Source: Euryarchaeota archaeon UBA256 (lineage in GTDB: Archaea; Thermoplasmatota; Poseidoniia; Poseidoniales; Poseidoniaceae). Taken from it: 64,000 nt of DNA. Of the stretch, positions 53,706 to 61,693 are shown in pieces (positions within the stretch are counted from its first letter, which is position 1; each line of letters begins with the position of its first letter). The stretch covers positions 1 through 64,000 of the forward strand of contig DACE01000041.1 in NCBI GenBank assembly GCA_002494645.1. Reading direction: 5' to 3'. A program made the translations under genes and the position numbers. Below the pieces are notes generated by a model. It saw nothing but the letters and a program-made list of their open reading frames with translations. It was not told the DNA's origin and ran no database searches.

Positions 53706-56135
53706 ATGGTTGAAGAATGGGATGATGAAGGTTCATTTGAGCAACGGGCCAACGCCATTCCCGCCGAGGTAGACTTGAATCAGCGAGATCCTTTTGATCT
53801 GTCCAAAGCACTGGAAGGCGCCGTACTGGAGGAATTGAATCCCTCGGTCAAGCGCTTTCACCTCCACGCAGAGTTTAATCCAGCAGGAGACCAACCAAAA
53901 GCAATTGAAAAATTGATTTCTCAATTGGAAAATGGTCAAGAACGTTGCGTGATGCTGGGCGTCACCGGTAGCGGCAAAACTTTCGCCATGGCACACATCA
54001 TTGAACATCTGAACATTCCCACACTCATCATGAGCCATAACAAGACCCTTGCAAGACAATTACATCAAGAAATGGTGGGCTATTTCCCCCATAATGCGGT
54101 TGAATATTTCGTATCACATTATGATTATTATCAGCCGGAGGCTTACCTTGCCAAACGGGACTTGTACATCGACAAAGAATTGAGCATCAACGAACGTATC
54201 GAACAGGAACGCTTTGCTGCGGTCGCCTCATTGGTGAGTCGGCCCGACTGCGTTATCGTCTCGTCAGTCTCGTGTATTTACGGTCTGAATCCTCCCGAAA
54301 CCTTCCTCGAATACCATCTTCGCGTTCATGTGGGCCAAGCCATCGAAACCAGCGACCTTCTGCGGGAACTCATCGAATTACAATACCGAAGAACGACCAC
54401 CGACCTCAAGCGAGGGGAATGCCGTGTGCGTGGAGAAGTTGTTGATGTCTGGATGCCGAGTAGAGACGACCCCCTCCGTATCGTGTTTGACTTTGACGGC
54501 ATTAAGAGCGTACAGATTTGTGACCCTGTCACGTGGGAAGCTCTTGATACGCTCGATGAGGCTTGGATTCACCCGAAGGAATTTTTCATGACCAGCCCCG
54601 AACGCTTTGAGGCAGCATTAACGTCAATTGAGAAGGAATTGAACGAGCGTGCTAAGTGGTTTGCTCGTCAAGGAAGGGAGTTGGAACGCTACCGCCTCGA
54701 ACAAAAAACCGAGTACGACTTAGAGATGCTCAGAGAGATTGGACACTGCCAGTCCATCGAAAACTACTCACTGCACTTTGACGGTAGGGAACGTGGCCAG
54801 CGCCCCTATTGTTTGCTCGACTTCTTTTCTGCATGCGCCAAACAATTCCATGGCGACCCGAAAAAATTCCTTGTCATCATGGATGAATCTCACGTGAGTT
54901 TACCACAGGTTGGGGGTATGTATTTCGGTGACAAATCTCGTAAAGACAGCCTGATTGAACACGGTTTCAGACTCCCCACTGCCGCCGATAACCGGCCACT
55001 CAAGATTCCAGAATTTCAATCACTTGTCCCACAAATGGTCTACGTTTCGGCAACGCCTGGTGAGCGCGAATTACGTCATCTCTGCGAAATCACGGGCCAA
55101 GAATTGCCTTTGGGGCTCCTGCATGCATCTTCTGGTGGTGGTTCAGGGGAAGCTGACCTGAAAAAGAAGCACCCTGATGCAGAATCGATGTATGAGATGG
55201 TGCAGAAGATTGACGGCATCGCCAAGATGGAATTACGTCCAACCGGTCTGCTAGACCCTGAAATTGAGGTGCGCCCCACTTCGGGACAAATCAACGACCT
55301 CCTCACTGAAATCAACGCCCGTATTGAGGCATCCGAACGATGTTTGGTTACGGTGATGACCATCAAATTCGCTGAAGAGGTGGCGGCCTATCTCAATCGC
55401 ATGGGTGTCAAAGCACATCACCTGCACTCTGAAATTGATACCATCGAGCGAACAGAGATCATCAACGCTCTTCGCTTGGGCCACATCGACGTCATCGTTG
55501 GAATCAATTTACTTCGTGAAGGTCTTGACATCCCCGAAGTCAGCCTTGTGGCGATTTTCGACGCCGATCGCCAAGGGTTTCTGAGAAATGAGCGTAGCCT
55601 TCTTCAAACGATCGGGCGAGCCGCACGAAACGAACATGGCAAGGTTCTCTTGTATGCCGATGGATTTTCCCCTGCCATGGAGGCGGCCATTCAGCAAACG
55701 CTTGAACGGCGTCAACGGCAGCAAGCCAATAACGATGCGTTAGGAATTACACCGCGCACCATTGTCAAATCGCTCCCCGTAATGGGCGATTCTGTCGACG
55801 ACCTCATCACTGGAACAACCACCTCAGCGGGTGGATCAAAGCGATTGATTGCGAAGAAAGGCGGCCGTAAAGATGGTGATTGGGCCCAGCGCCTGAACTT
55901 GGGAGCAGGGTCTTGGAGCGCTGCTCATGATGAAGAAAAACCAATTGGAAATTCAAATAACCAACTAACATATGATGAGCCCCACGACCTTCCAGCAACA
56001 CTCAGCAGCGAGGAGCGTGCCGACCTGGTCAACGAGTTGCGCGATGAGATGGAAATGGCAGCAAAAAATCTTGATTTCGAACAAGCAGCACGATTGCGAG
56101 ATCGTATCCATGAATTGGAACGATGGCAGGATTGA
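53706..56135 (+). CDS. uvrB: excinuclease ABC subunit B
   Basis: This 809-residue UvrB opens DNA damage for UvrC in nucleotide excision repair. Visible are motif I GVTGSGKTFAMA, the damage-probing hairpin YDYYQPEAYL, DESHVSLPQVGGMY, the SATPGERE region, EGLDIPEVSLVAIFDADRQG and QTIGRAARN, and a C-terminal UVR motif (LRDEMEMAAKNLDFEQAARL). It is 100 or more residues longer than the usual 670: about 50 extra at the N-terminus and a Gly/Ser/Lys-rich region before the UVR motif (about 690-765). UvrB is of bacterial origin in archaea; here it sits in a normal archaeal neighbourhood. No uvrA or uvrC in the window. Confidence 0.95.
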   Translation: MVEEWDDEGSFEQRANAIPAEVDLNQRDPFDLSKALEGAVLEELNPSVKRFHLHAEFNPAGDQPKAIEKLISQLENGQERCVMLGVTGSGKTFAMAHIIEHLNIPTLIMSHNKTLARQLHQEMVGYFPHNAVEYFVSHYDYYQPEAYLAKRDLYIDKELSINERIEQERFAAVASLVSRPDCVIVSSVSCIYGLNPPETFLEYHLRVHVGQAIETSDLLRELIELQYRRTTTDLKRGECRVRGEVVDVWMPSRDDPLRIVFDFDGIKSVQICDPVTWEALDTLDEAWIHPKEFFMTSPERFEAALTSIEKELNERAKWFARQGRELERYRLEQKTEYDLEMLREIGHCQSIENYSLHFDGRERGQRPYCLLDFFSACAKQFHGDPKKFLVIMDESHVSLPQVGGMYFGDKSRKDSLIEHGFRLPTAADNRPLKIPEFQSLVPQMVYVSATPGERELRHLCEITGQELPLGLLHASSGGGSGEADLKKKHPDAESMYEMVQKIDGIAKMELRPTGLLDPEIEVRPTSGQINDLLTEINARIEASERCLVTVMTIKFAEEVAAYLNRMGVKAHHLHSEIDTIERTEIINALRLGHIDVIVGINLLREGLDIPEVSLVAIFDADRQGFLRNERSLLQTIGRAARNEHGKVLLYADGFSPAMEAAIQQTLERRQRQQANNDALGITPRTIVKSLPVMGDSVDDLITGTTTSAGGSKRLIAKKGGRKDGDWAQRLNLGAGSWSAAHDEEKPIGNSNNQLTYDEPHDLPATLSSEERADLVNELRDEMEMAAKNLDFEQAARLRDRIHELERWQD

Positions 56136-56186
56136 CCCATTTACAATGGTGAACATCTTCATGAAGCAAAGGCGCGAGGTGTGGGT

Positions 56187-57203
56187 ATGGCGATGACACC
56201 TGAGGACTTTGACAAACCCGTCGTTGATTATGATTTTTCTAAAGCCACGACGCCCAAGGGCCTCATTGAGCAAATGGCTTCAGCAGGCGGCTTTACCGCC
56301 ACGAAATTTGCAGAGGCTCGCACGATTCTCAACGACATGGACGCCGCGATAAAGGCTGTTGATGGAGACGCTACAAAGGTGACCAATTGGCTTTCTTTCC
56401 CCGCATGTTTGTGCGCTACGGGAACCCGCGGCTTTTTCGTAGAAGCGTTAAAACGCAAGATGTTCAACGTTGTTTCTACCACCTGTGGAACGCTTGACCA
56501 CGATATTGCAAGGGCGTACAAGCATTACTATCACGGTTCATTTGAACTTGATGACATTGAATTAGGCGAACATTCTTTGATGCGCTTAGGGAACGTTATC
56601 GTCCCCAATGCCTCCTATGGGGAAATTATTGAAGCAATAGTGATGCCCGCTCTTGAGGATATCTACCAAGAACGAACGGCTGCGAGTGATAAAACGGGAG
56701 CTGATGTTTGGTTGGGCTTTGGGTCTGTTCACCTCGTCTGGGCTTTAGGAGAGCGGATTGGGACGCCTGATACCTTGATTTATTGGGCAGCTAAACACCG
56801 AATTCCTGTTTGCATTCCGGGCATTACCGATGGGTCCATCGGCGCGCAATTGTTCATGTTCCGCCAAAAACATCGTGATTTCCACATCGATACACTCGCC
56901 GACGAGCAGATCATGAGTGACCTCACCTGGGATGTTGAAACATCAAACGCTCTCATGGTGGGCGGGGGCATTTCCAAGCATCACGTGATTTGGTGGAATC
57001 AATATCGCGGTGGCTTAGACAGTGCGGTATACATCACCACCGCACCTGAGCATGATGGAAGTCTTTCAGGCGCCCGACTGAGAGAAGCGATTTCATGGGG
57101 TAAAATGCGACCTGAAGCACCCCATGTATGTGTTGAAGGGGATGCGAGTTTGCTTCTTCCTTTGTTAGGCGCAGACATTTTCAGTGAACCCTTTGAAGTT
57201 TGA
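56187..57203 (+). CDS. dys: deoxyhypusine synthase
   Basis: This 338-residue enzyme transfers the aminobutyl group of spermidine to a lysine of aIF5A. The active-site lysine region GGGISKHHVIWWNQYRGG is complete. DGSLSGARLREAISWGK, typical of the C-terminal NAD-binding part, follows, and the earlier GFGSVHLVWALGE is close to the family. ATG 56187 has GAGGT seven bases upstream; a GTG at 56181 is also open. It is 50 bases after uvrB on the same strand and convergent with the next gene. Confidence 0.93.
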   Translation: MAMTPEDFDKPVVDYDFSKATTPKGLIEQMASAGGFTATKFAEARTILNDMDAAIKAVDGDATKVTNWLSFPACLCATGTRGFFVEALKRKMFNVVSTTCGTLDHDIARAYKHYYHGSFELDDIELGEHSLMRLGNVIVPNASYGEIIEAIVMPALEDIYQERTAASDKTGADVWLGFGSVHLVWALGERIGTPDTLIYWAAKHRIPVCIPGITDGSIGAQLFMFRQKHRDFHIDTLADEQIMSDLTWDVETSNALMVGGGISKHHVIWWNQYRGGLDSAVYITTAPEHDGSLSGARLREAISWGKMRPEAPHVCVEGDASLLLPLLGADIFSEPFEV

Positions 57204-57207
57204 GCGT

Positions 57208-58008
57208 TCATCGGTTGGTCCATTCGGCTAAGAGAAGCATCAACGATTGCCTGAGAGGTGTGCGGGGATTCCATCCTTCACCCGTGTTGGCCTCGAGGAG
57301 TTCGTGGAAGCGGGTGATGTCTGGCCGTAGTGGCCGAGTATCGTGTCCACCAAGGACTTCAACCTCAATCGAAGGTCCACCGTCATCGACGAGGTGTTTG
57401 ATTTGGAAATGACCGGATTGGCCTGCGAGGGTTCGGTCGGTGAGGAGTTTGACCTCAGACCAAGTATCCTTCGGGGGCCAGTAACGGCGCCCTGCAATCC
57501 TGTAGGGTTGCAGGCCAGGGGTCATGAAAGGGAAGGCACGAAGGAGTGCTTCTGCAACATCCTGCGCACTGCACCAATAATGCCCAGTCCCTGAAAGGGG
57601 TTCGTTTTCTCCCGAAGTAGCACGTTCAAACCAATCTTCAATGGATTCACGTTCATTCTCTGCGCTGCCCGTCGACAACATATGGGTGATGCTGATGTTG
57701 ACGTCTTCGGGATGAAAGGCAGCATCGTTCTTGTCAAACTCAATGACGATGGCTTGACGACCGTCGTTGGATTGTCTCGAGCCTCCTATGTGGATCATGA
57801 CGGGGCGGTCAAATTCGTGTTCAATCATTGAGTGGGTCAGTGCTTTGGGAAAAAGTTCCAGAAGCGTAGCCAACCTCTCCTTTGTAGCGAGGTACGCTTT
57901 GTGGTCAACTGCGAAATGCACGCCCAGCGGTATACCTCGTTCAAGCAGTGCGTGAGAGAGCGGGTGTGTGGGATTGGAGAGGTGATACCGAGTATTCTCT
58001 ACTTCCAT
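57208..58008 (-). CDS. conserved-looking protein of unknown function
   Basis: This is a 266-residue cytosolic protein with no signal peptide or membrane helix. I do not recognise a family. Features that stand out are HFAVDHKAY, ALTHSMIEHEF, VMIHIGGSRQSNDGRQA, GHYWCSAQDVAEALLRA and PYRIAGRRYWPPKD, with many histidines that could bind a metal, and a C-terminal PLRQSLMLLLAEW. The ATG at 58008 opens MEVENTRYHL. It is convergent with the deoxyhypusine synthase gene and followed upstream by a long AT-rich gap. Codon use looks like that of its neighbours. Confidence 0.6.
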   Translation of the reverse strand: MEVENTRYHLSNPTHPLSHALLERGIPLGVHFAVDHKAYLATKERLATLLELFPKALTHSMIEHEFDRPVMIHIGGSRQSNDGRQAIVIEFDKNDAAFHPEDVNISITHMLSTGSAENERESIEDWFERATSGENEPLSGTGHYWCSAQDVAEALLRAFPFMTPGLQPYRIAGRRYWPPKDTWSEVKLLTDRTLAGQSGHFQIKHLVDDGGPSIEVEVLGGHDTRPLRPDITRFHELLEANTGEGWNPRTPLRQSLMLLLAEWTNR

Positions 58009-58258
58009 GTATCCTACGGACAGGGGCGACCTTGATGAATTGATTGTGTATGAAAATTATCAATTGCTTTTTTAGAAAAACAATTAGAAATATAAATGTC
58101 TAAAATCTCTTCTCAATAGGAAAAAGTGCAAAATAAGGCCGTCCTGAGCGAGTCGGGGAATGTTCTTCGGGCTGATCCCGAGGCCCCCATGAGTCCAATT
58201 GAAAAACGAACATTATTAGAGATGGGATGATGGTGGAAATCAATATGATTTCAACGCG

Positions 58259-58325
58259 TTATGCGACATTCAAAAATTAAATTTTTTTCTATATTTCAAT
58301 TGCTGGCGTAATCAATTATGCGACA
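58259..58325. repeat. two copies of TTATGCGACA, 57 bases apart
   Basis: The decamer occurs at 58259-58268 and again at 58316-58325 in the same orientation, upstream of the PRC-barrel gene. It may be a pair of regulator sites. Chance recurrence in AT-rich DNA cannot be ruled out. Confidence 0.4.
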
Positions 58326-58357
58326 AATGCAATTGGAAATGATATTTTATTGTACGA

Positions 58358-58367
58358 ATATTATATT
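58358..58367 (+). promoter_or_regulatory. TATA-like element of the PRC-barrel gene
   Basis: ATATTATATT lies about 65 bases before the start at 58427, giving a leader of roughly 35 bases with AAGGAGAG at 58411-58418. In the leader GCCGA and TCGGC could pair around 34 bases. Confidence 0.5.
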
Positions 58368-58426
58368 AGGTGCCGAGTCGGAGGAGATGATAAGCCGAAC
58401 ACAAATCGGCAAGGAGAGATGGGAAA

Positions 58427-59011
58427 ATGAAGAAAGAAGATTATGACATCCAGGAGTTACTCCAACGGGAAGTCTATGTGAACGACGTAAAGGTGGGTAC
58501 GATTGTCGGTGAACGACATCATCCAAATGAAGCACGTGTGAAATCCATGCGAATTCAGGTAATCCCTGATGTCGCAGATGAATACATGCGCAAGCCTGCT
58601 GAACTAGCACCTTTGCCAAAAGAACTGGTCCACAGTATTCGTGGTGACGGGACAGTAAAATTGTCGAAATCAATGCGTGAACTGCAACGACGATGGCGCA
58701 ACACGGTCCGTATCGATGAAAAGTTGTACGCACCAGATGAAATGCTTGACCGAGCTGTTCTTGACAACCAAGGCGAAGAAATCGGCGTGATTACCGGCCT
58801 CTTCCGTGTCAAGCGAACCTACAAGGGCGTTATCGTATCTACACGAATGCGCATTCAAACGCAATTCGGTGTCGAAGAACAAATCCGCATCCCGATTACT
58901 GCTCTGGCACGTACTCGTGAGCGCCTCGATGAAGTGGTACTTTCTCGAACCTTTGACAAGGTCTTGCAACTGCCTTCTTACGTTACGATCAACAGCCTCG
59001 AAGAAGAGTGA
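58427..59011 (+). CDS. PRC-barrel domain protein
   Basis: This 194-residue archaeal protein seems to have two PRC-barrel-like halves: REVYVNDVKVGTIVGER at 14-30, and DRAVLDNQGEEIGVITGLF at about 107-126. PRC-barrel proteins, including RimM and photosynthetic-reaction-centre H subunits, bind RNA-protein or protein partners; archaeal stand-alone ones are linked to cell division and RNA processing. No membrane helix is seen. AAGGAGAG eight bases upstream supports the start. It follows the large AT-rich gap and precedes tRNA-Ile. Confidence 0.75.
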   Translation: MKKEDYDIQELLQREVYVNDVKVGTIVGERHHPNEARVKSMRIQVIPDVADEYMRKPAELAPLPKELVHSIRGDGTVKLSKSMRELQRRWRNTVRIDEKLYAPDEMLDRAVLDNQGEEIGVITGLFRVKRTYKGVIVSTRMRIQTQFGVEEQIRIPITALARTRERLDEVVLSRTFDKVLQLPSYVTINSLEEE

Positions 59012-59085
59012 AGGCCCCGCCTTCCTCGGTTGCATTCCAAGCCGTCATGCTTATGACGGGGGGTTTGGTGGGCCGGATTACCCTT

Positions 59086-59159
59086 GCGCGGGTGGCTTAG
59101 TCGGTTAGAGCACCCGGCTGATAACCGGGAGGTCGCAGGTTCAAGTCCTGCCTCGCGCA
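59086..59159 (+). tRNA. tRNA-Ile (anticodon GAT)
   Basis: A 74-base cloverleaf. The acceptor stem is GCGCGGG with CTCGCGC (one G-T pair), the D arm is GCTTAGTCGGTTAGAGC, the anticodon stem is CCCGG and CCGGG with loop CTGATAA, and the T arm is GCAGG, TTCAAGT, CCTGC. Discriminator is A, and CCA follows at 59160-59162, so CCA may be encoded, unlike tRNA-Leu in this window. Confidence 0.94.
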
Positions 59160-59250
59160 CCATTTGGTGTTAATCAGCGTAGCCTGCTTGACTCAATGGC
59201 CTCGCAAAGAACATGAAGGTCCAACCGTTGCAGTTGAATGAGGGGAGCCA

Positions 59251-60201
59251 ATGGTCGTCGTATCGGGCAGCAACGCAGGAGCAATGGCTGAGCAACTCGC
59301 AGAGTCTCTGGGCTGGACACATCATGCGCTCGAAACTCGCCGGTTTCCAGATACGGAAGGCTATGTTCGCATACCTTCCACCCTTATTGACGCGGTTCGT
59401 AATGAACCCGTGGTGCTCGTATCCAATACCTTCCCGGATTCAGGAATCGTTGAAACGCTCTTGATGCTCGAGGCCATTAACGATGTACGGCGTGGGGAGT
59501 TACAGAATTTACGAGAAATCGGCCCTCAAACCCTACCTGACGTGGGAAAAGGTGTATTTCTTGCAGTTCCTTATTTCGGCTATTCCCGCCAGGACAAACG
59601 GTTCAAACCGGGCGAATCAATTTCTGCACGGTCGATTGCTAACCTCATGGCTGGTCAATGCGATGGCATCATCGTACTCGACATTCATGCACCTGAAGTT
59701 CTCGGCGATCTGAAAGTTCCTATTGCATTTACTTCAGCCATGCCCGAACTTGCAGAGCATCTCAAAGTAACCGTCGACCCGGATTTCATTCTTTCACCGG
59801 ACAAAGGTGCTATTTCTCGGGCTACACAGGTTGCCAATCAAATCGATTGCGAATTTTCCTATCTTGAGAAAACAAGGATAGACGCACACACGATTGTTCA
59901 TAAAGCTAAAAACCTGGATGTTGCTGGAAAACGAGTTGCTATTGTCGACGATATGATTGCTACAGGCGGTACTATTTGCCGTGCCGCTGAAGCACTTCGA
60001 AATCAAGGAGCAGTACAGGTTCACGCAGCATGTTCTCACGGTCTGTTCACTGGGGGCGCCATCGCACGCCTTCTTCGTTATGTGGACGGCGTTCATGCTA
60101 CGGGTTCCTTGGCGAATGCCAGAGATGTCATTTCGGGTGGTCCGGCGTTAGCACGAGGCGTTCATCAATTGCTGGATGAACTTGGGCTTTCGGCTCAATA
60201 A
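59251..60201 (+). CDS. prs: ribose-phosphate pyrophosphokinase (PRPP synthetase)
   Basis: This 316-residue enzyme makes PRPP from ribose 5-phosphate and ATP for nucleotide, histidine and tryptophan synthesis. It has VVVSGSNAGAMAEQLAE at the start, YFGYSRQDKRFKPGESISA (ATP and metal), LDIHAPE with the divalent-metal histidine, and the PRPP-binding loop VAIVDDMIATGGTI. Normal length. GGGGAG before ATG 59251 supports the start. It lies between tRNA-Ile and the L7Ae cluster and has its own likely promoter. Confidence 0.95.
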   Translation: MVVVSGSNAGAMAEQLAESLGWTHHALETRRFPDTEGYVRIPSTLIDAVRNEPVVLVSNTFPDSGIVETLLMLEAINDVRRGELQNLREIGPQTLPDVGKGVFLAVPYFGYSRQDKRFKPGESISARSIANLMAGQCDGIIVLDIHAPEVLGDLKVPIAFTSAMPELAEHLKVTVDPDFILSPDKGAISRATQVANQIDCEFSYLEKTRIDAHTIVHKAKNLDVAGKRVAIVDDMIATGGTICRAAEALRNQGAVQVHAACSHGLFTGGAIARLLRYVDGVHATGSLANARDVISGGPALARGVHQLLDELGLSAQ

Positions 60202-60266
60202 ATGGCAGACTGCGCCTAATTTTTTAGAACACGGGAACAAATCGTGAACAAATTCCCCTCCGTTGC

Positions 60267-60275
60267 GTTTATATC
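60267..60275 (+). promoter_or_regulatory. TATA box of the L7Ae-S28e-L24e cluster
   Basis: GTTTATATC lies about 55 bases before the L7Ae start and would leave a leader of about 25 bases with AAGGAGAG just before the ATG. Confidence 0.5.
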
Positions 60276-60325
60276 CGCGTGGTTGTGCGGAGGAACGCCC
60301 GTATCACGAGGAAGGAGAGATTCCA

Positions 60326-60700
60326 ATGAGTGTACATATGACCTTTGAAACCCCAGAAGACCTAGCCAACAAAATCTACGAAATGATTGACATGAACAAA
60401 AACGGTCGTGTCAAGAAAGGTAGCAACGAAGTGACCAAAGCCGCAGAGCGCGGAACTGCACAGTTTATCATTCTTGCAGAAGACGTGAACCCTCCAGAAC
60501 TTTTGGCTCACATTCCGTTGATTTGTGAAGAAAAAGACATCCCATACGGCTATGTTCCCAGTCAGGAATTCCTCGCCAAAGGCGTCGGTATGGCCAAGGG
60601 AGCAAATGCTGCTTCCGTCGCTATCATGGAAGTCACCAAAGGTGCCCAAGAAAAATTCCATGAAGTCGTTGAAGAAATCAACGCCATCAAGAAGGCTTGA
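60326..60700 (+). CDS. rpl7ae: 50S ribosomal protein L7Ae
   Basis: This 124-residue kink-turn-binding protein is a component of the archaeal large subunit, box C/D and H/ACA RNPs and RNase P. Characteristic segments are [48 protein letters not shown] and [18 protein letters not shown] 60326 has AAGGAGAG upstream; an ATG at 60263 belongs to the leader. It is the first gene of the conserved archaeal cluster with S28e, L24e, Ndk and IF2. Confidence 0.97.
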   Translation: MSVHMTFETPEDLANKIYEMIDMNKNGRVKKGSNEVTKAAERGTAQFIILAEDVNPPELLAHIPLICEEKDIPYGYVPSQEFLAKGVGMAKGANAASVAIMEVTKGAQEKFHEVVEEINAIKKA

Positions 60701-60723
60701 ATCCAAATCAGGAGATGAGGAAG

Positions 60724-60948
60724 ATGAGTGAAGAACTTGGTGGATGGCCAGCAGAAGTGGTCGAAATCGTCGGTCGTACAGGAATGACCGGTGAAGCAAC
60801 TCAAGTCAAGGTTCGTGTCAACGATGCCCCAAATCCCCGTGACGTCGGCCGTATCATTAGCCGCAACGTCGTCGGACCGATTCGTGTTGGCGATATCTTG
60901 ATGCTCAAGGACACGGGTCGAGAAGCCCGCAAGCTGAACGCACGGTGA
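60724..60948 (+). CDS. rps28e: 30S ribosomal protein S28e
   Basis: This 74-residue small-subunit protein is archaeal/eukaryal. [20 protein letters not shown], then [17 protein letters not shown], and the C-terminal [11 protein letters not shown] are typical. GAGG at 60717-60720 precedes ATG 60724. It is 23 bases after L7Ae. Confidence 0.96.
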   Translation: MSEELGGWPAEVVEIVGRTGMTGEATQVKVRVNDAPNPRDVGRIISRNVVGPIRVGDILMLKDTGREARKLNAR

Positions 60949-60952
60949 TCAC

Positions 60953-61144
60953 ATGCCAGAACGAAGAATTTGCAGTTTTACCGGCGATGAAATCGAACCC
61001 GGTACCGGTATGATGTTTGTCCGTCGAGACGGCAGTGTCCTCTGGTTCAAGAGCAGCAAGGCTCGCAAGAACCAACTCCAACTCAAGCGCAATGCTCGCC
61101 GTGTCAAGTGGACTCGCCACTATGTCAAGGGCGGCATTCAGTGA
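60953..61144 (+). CDS. rpl24e: 50S ribosomal protein L24e, cysteine-poor form
   Basis: This 63-residue protein has the L24e core (CSFTGDEIEPGTG and RRDGSVLWFKSSKARKN). In most archaea four cysteines bind zinc (CSFCG and FCSSKC). Here only Cys7 remains: position 10 is Thr, 33 is Lys and 37 is Ala. It therefore cannot hold the zinc in the usual way. Eukaryotic L24e has also lost part of the site. The start is four bases after the S28e stop. Confidence 0.95.
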   Translation: MPERRICSFTGDEIEPGTGMMFVRRDGSVLWFKSSKARKNQLQLKRNARRVKWTRHYVKGGIQ

Positions 61145-61220
61145 AATTGCGTCGAACCTGAGGAAGGGTCAATCGCAACGCCCTTAAACGGGTCACTTTT
61201 GGATTGGATTGGTGAACACC

Positions 61221-61667
61221 ATGGAAACGACCTATGTTATGATCAAACCCGACGGCGTACAACGCGGTCTTGTCAGCGAAATTATTGGACGATTTGAGCG
61301 AAAAGGCCTCAAATTGGTTGGCATGAAGGCCATGGTGCCGAGTGAAGAAATTGCCCGTGCGCACTATGACGTTCACAAGGAACGCCCCTTCTTCCCCGGT
61401 CTGATCAAATTTGTAACCTCCGGCCCAGTTGTCTGCATGGCATGGCAGGGCACTGAAGCGATTGCCGTTGCCCGCAAACTCATCGGTGCAACCAATGGAC
61501 GAAATGCTGAACCTGGAACGATTCGAGGCGACTATGGCATGGACATGGGCTTCAATATGATTCACGGCTCTGATGCACCTGAAACTGCAGAATTTGAACT
61601 TGGCCTCTGGTTCCCAGAGGGCCTCATGGATTGGGACAATACCATGGGCACCTGGGTTTACGAGTGA
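61221..61667 (+). CDS. ndk: nucleoside diphosphate kinase
   Basis: This 148-residue enzyme balances NTP pools using a phospho-histidine. It has the start [17 protein letters not shown], the catalytic-histidine segment [20 protein letters not shown] and [20 protein letters not shown] 61221 is the family start. It lies 76 bases after L24e in the conserved archaeal cluster and just before IF2. Confidence 0.96.
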   Translation: METTYVMIKPDGVQRGLVSEIIGRFERKGLKLVGMKAMVPSEEIARAHYDVHKERPFFPGLIKFVTSGPVVCMAWQGTEAIAVARKLIGATNGRNAEPGTIRGDYGMDMGFNMIHGSDAPETAEFELGLWFPEGLMDWDNTMGTWVYE

Positions 61668-61693
61668 ACTCATAAGGCTCAGGGCGTGATGGT

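Larger units (their letters stand above)
58009..58426. other. 418-bp AT-rich intergenic region with a GC-rich island
   Basis: No gene is seen here. The flanks are very AT-rich and contain CAATTG four times. A GC-rich island at about 58137-58196 includes a seven-base stem (CTTCGGG, loop CTGAT, CCCGAGG at 58165-58183), which may mark a small RNA. TTATGCGACA occurs twice, at 58259 and 58316. A TATA-like element near 58358 precedes the PRC-barrel gene. This is the largest gap in the window. Confidence 0.55.

Noticed and set aside
57208..58008. D-aminoacyl-tRNA deacylase or 6-pyruvoyl-tetrahydropterin synthase
   Set aside because: A few His-rich segments raised the ideas, but the family core motifs are not present.
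58201..58240. Box C/D small RNA
   Set aside because: GATGATG resembles a C box at six of seven positions, but no matching D box CTGA follows.
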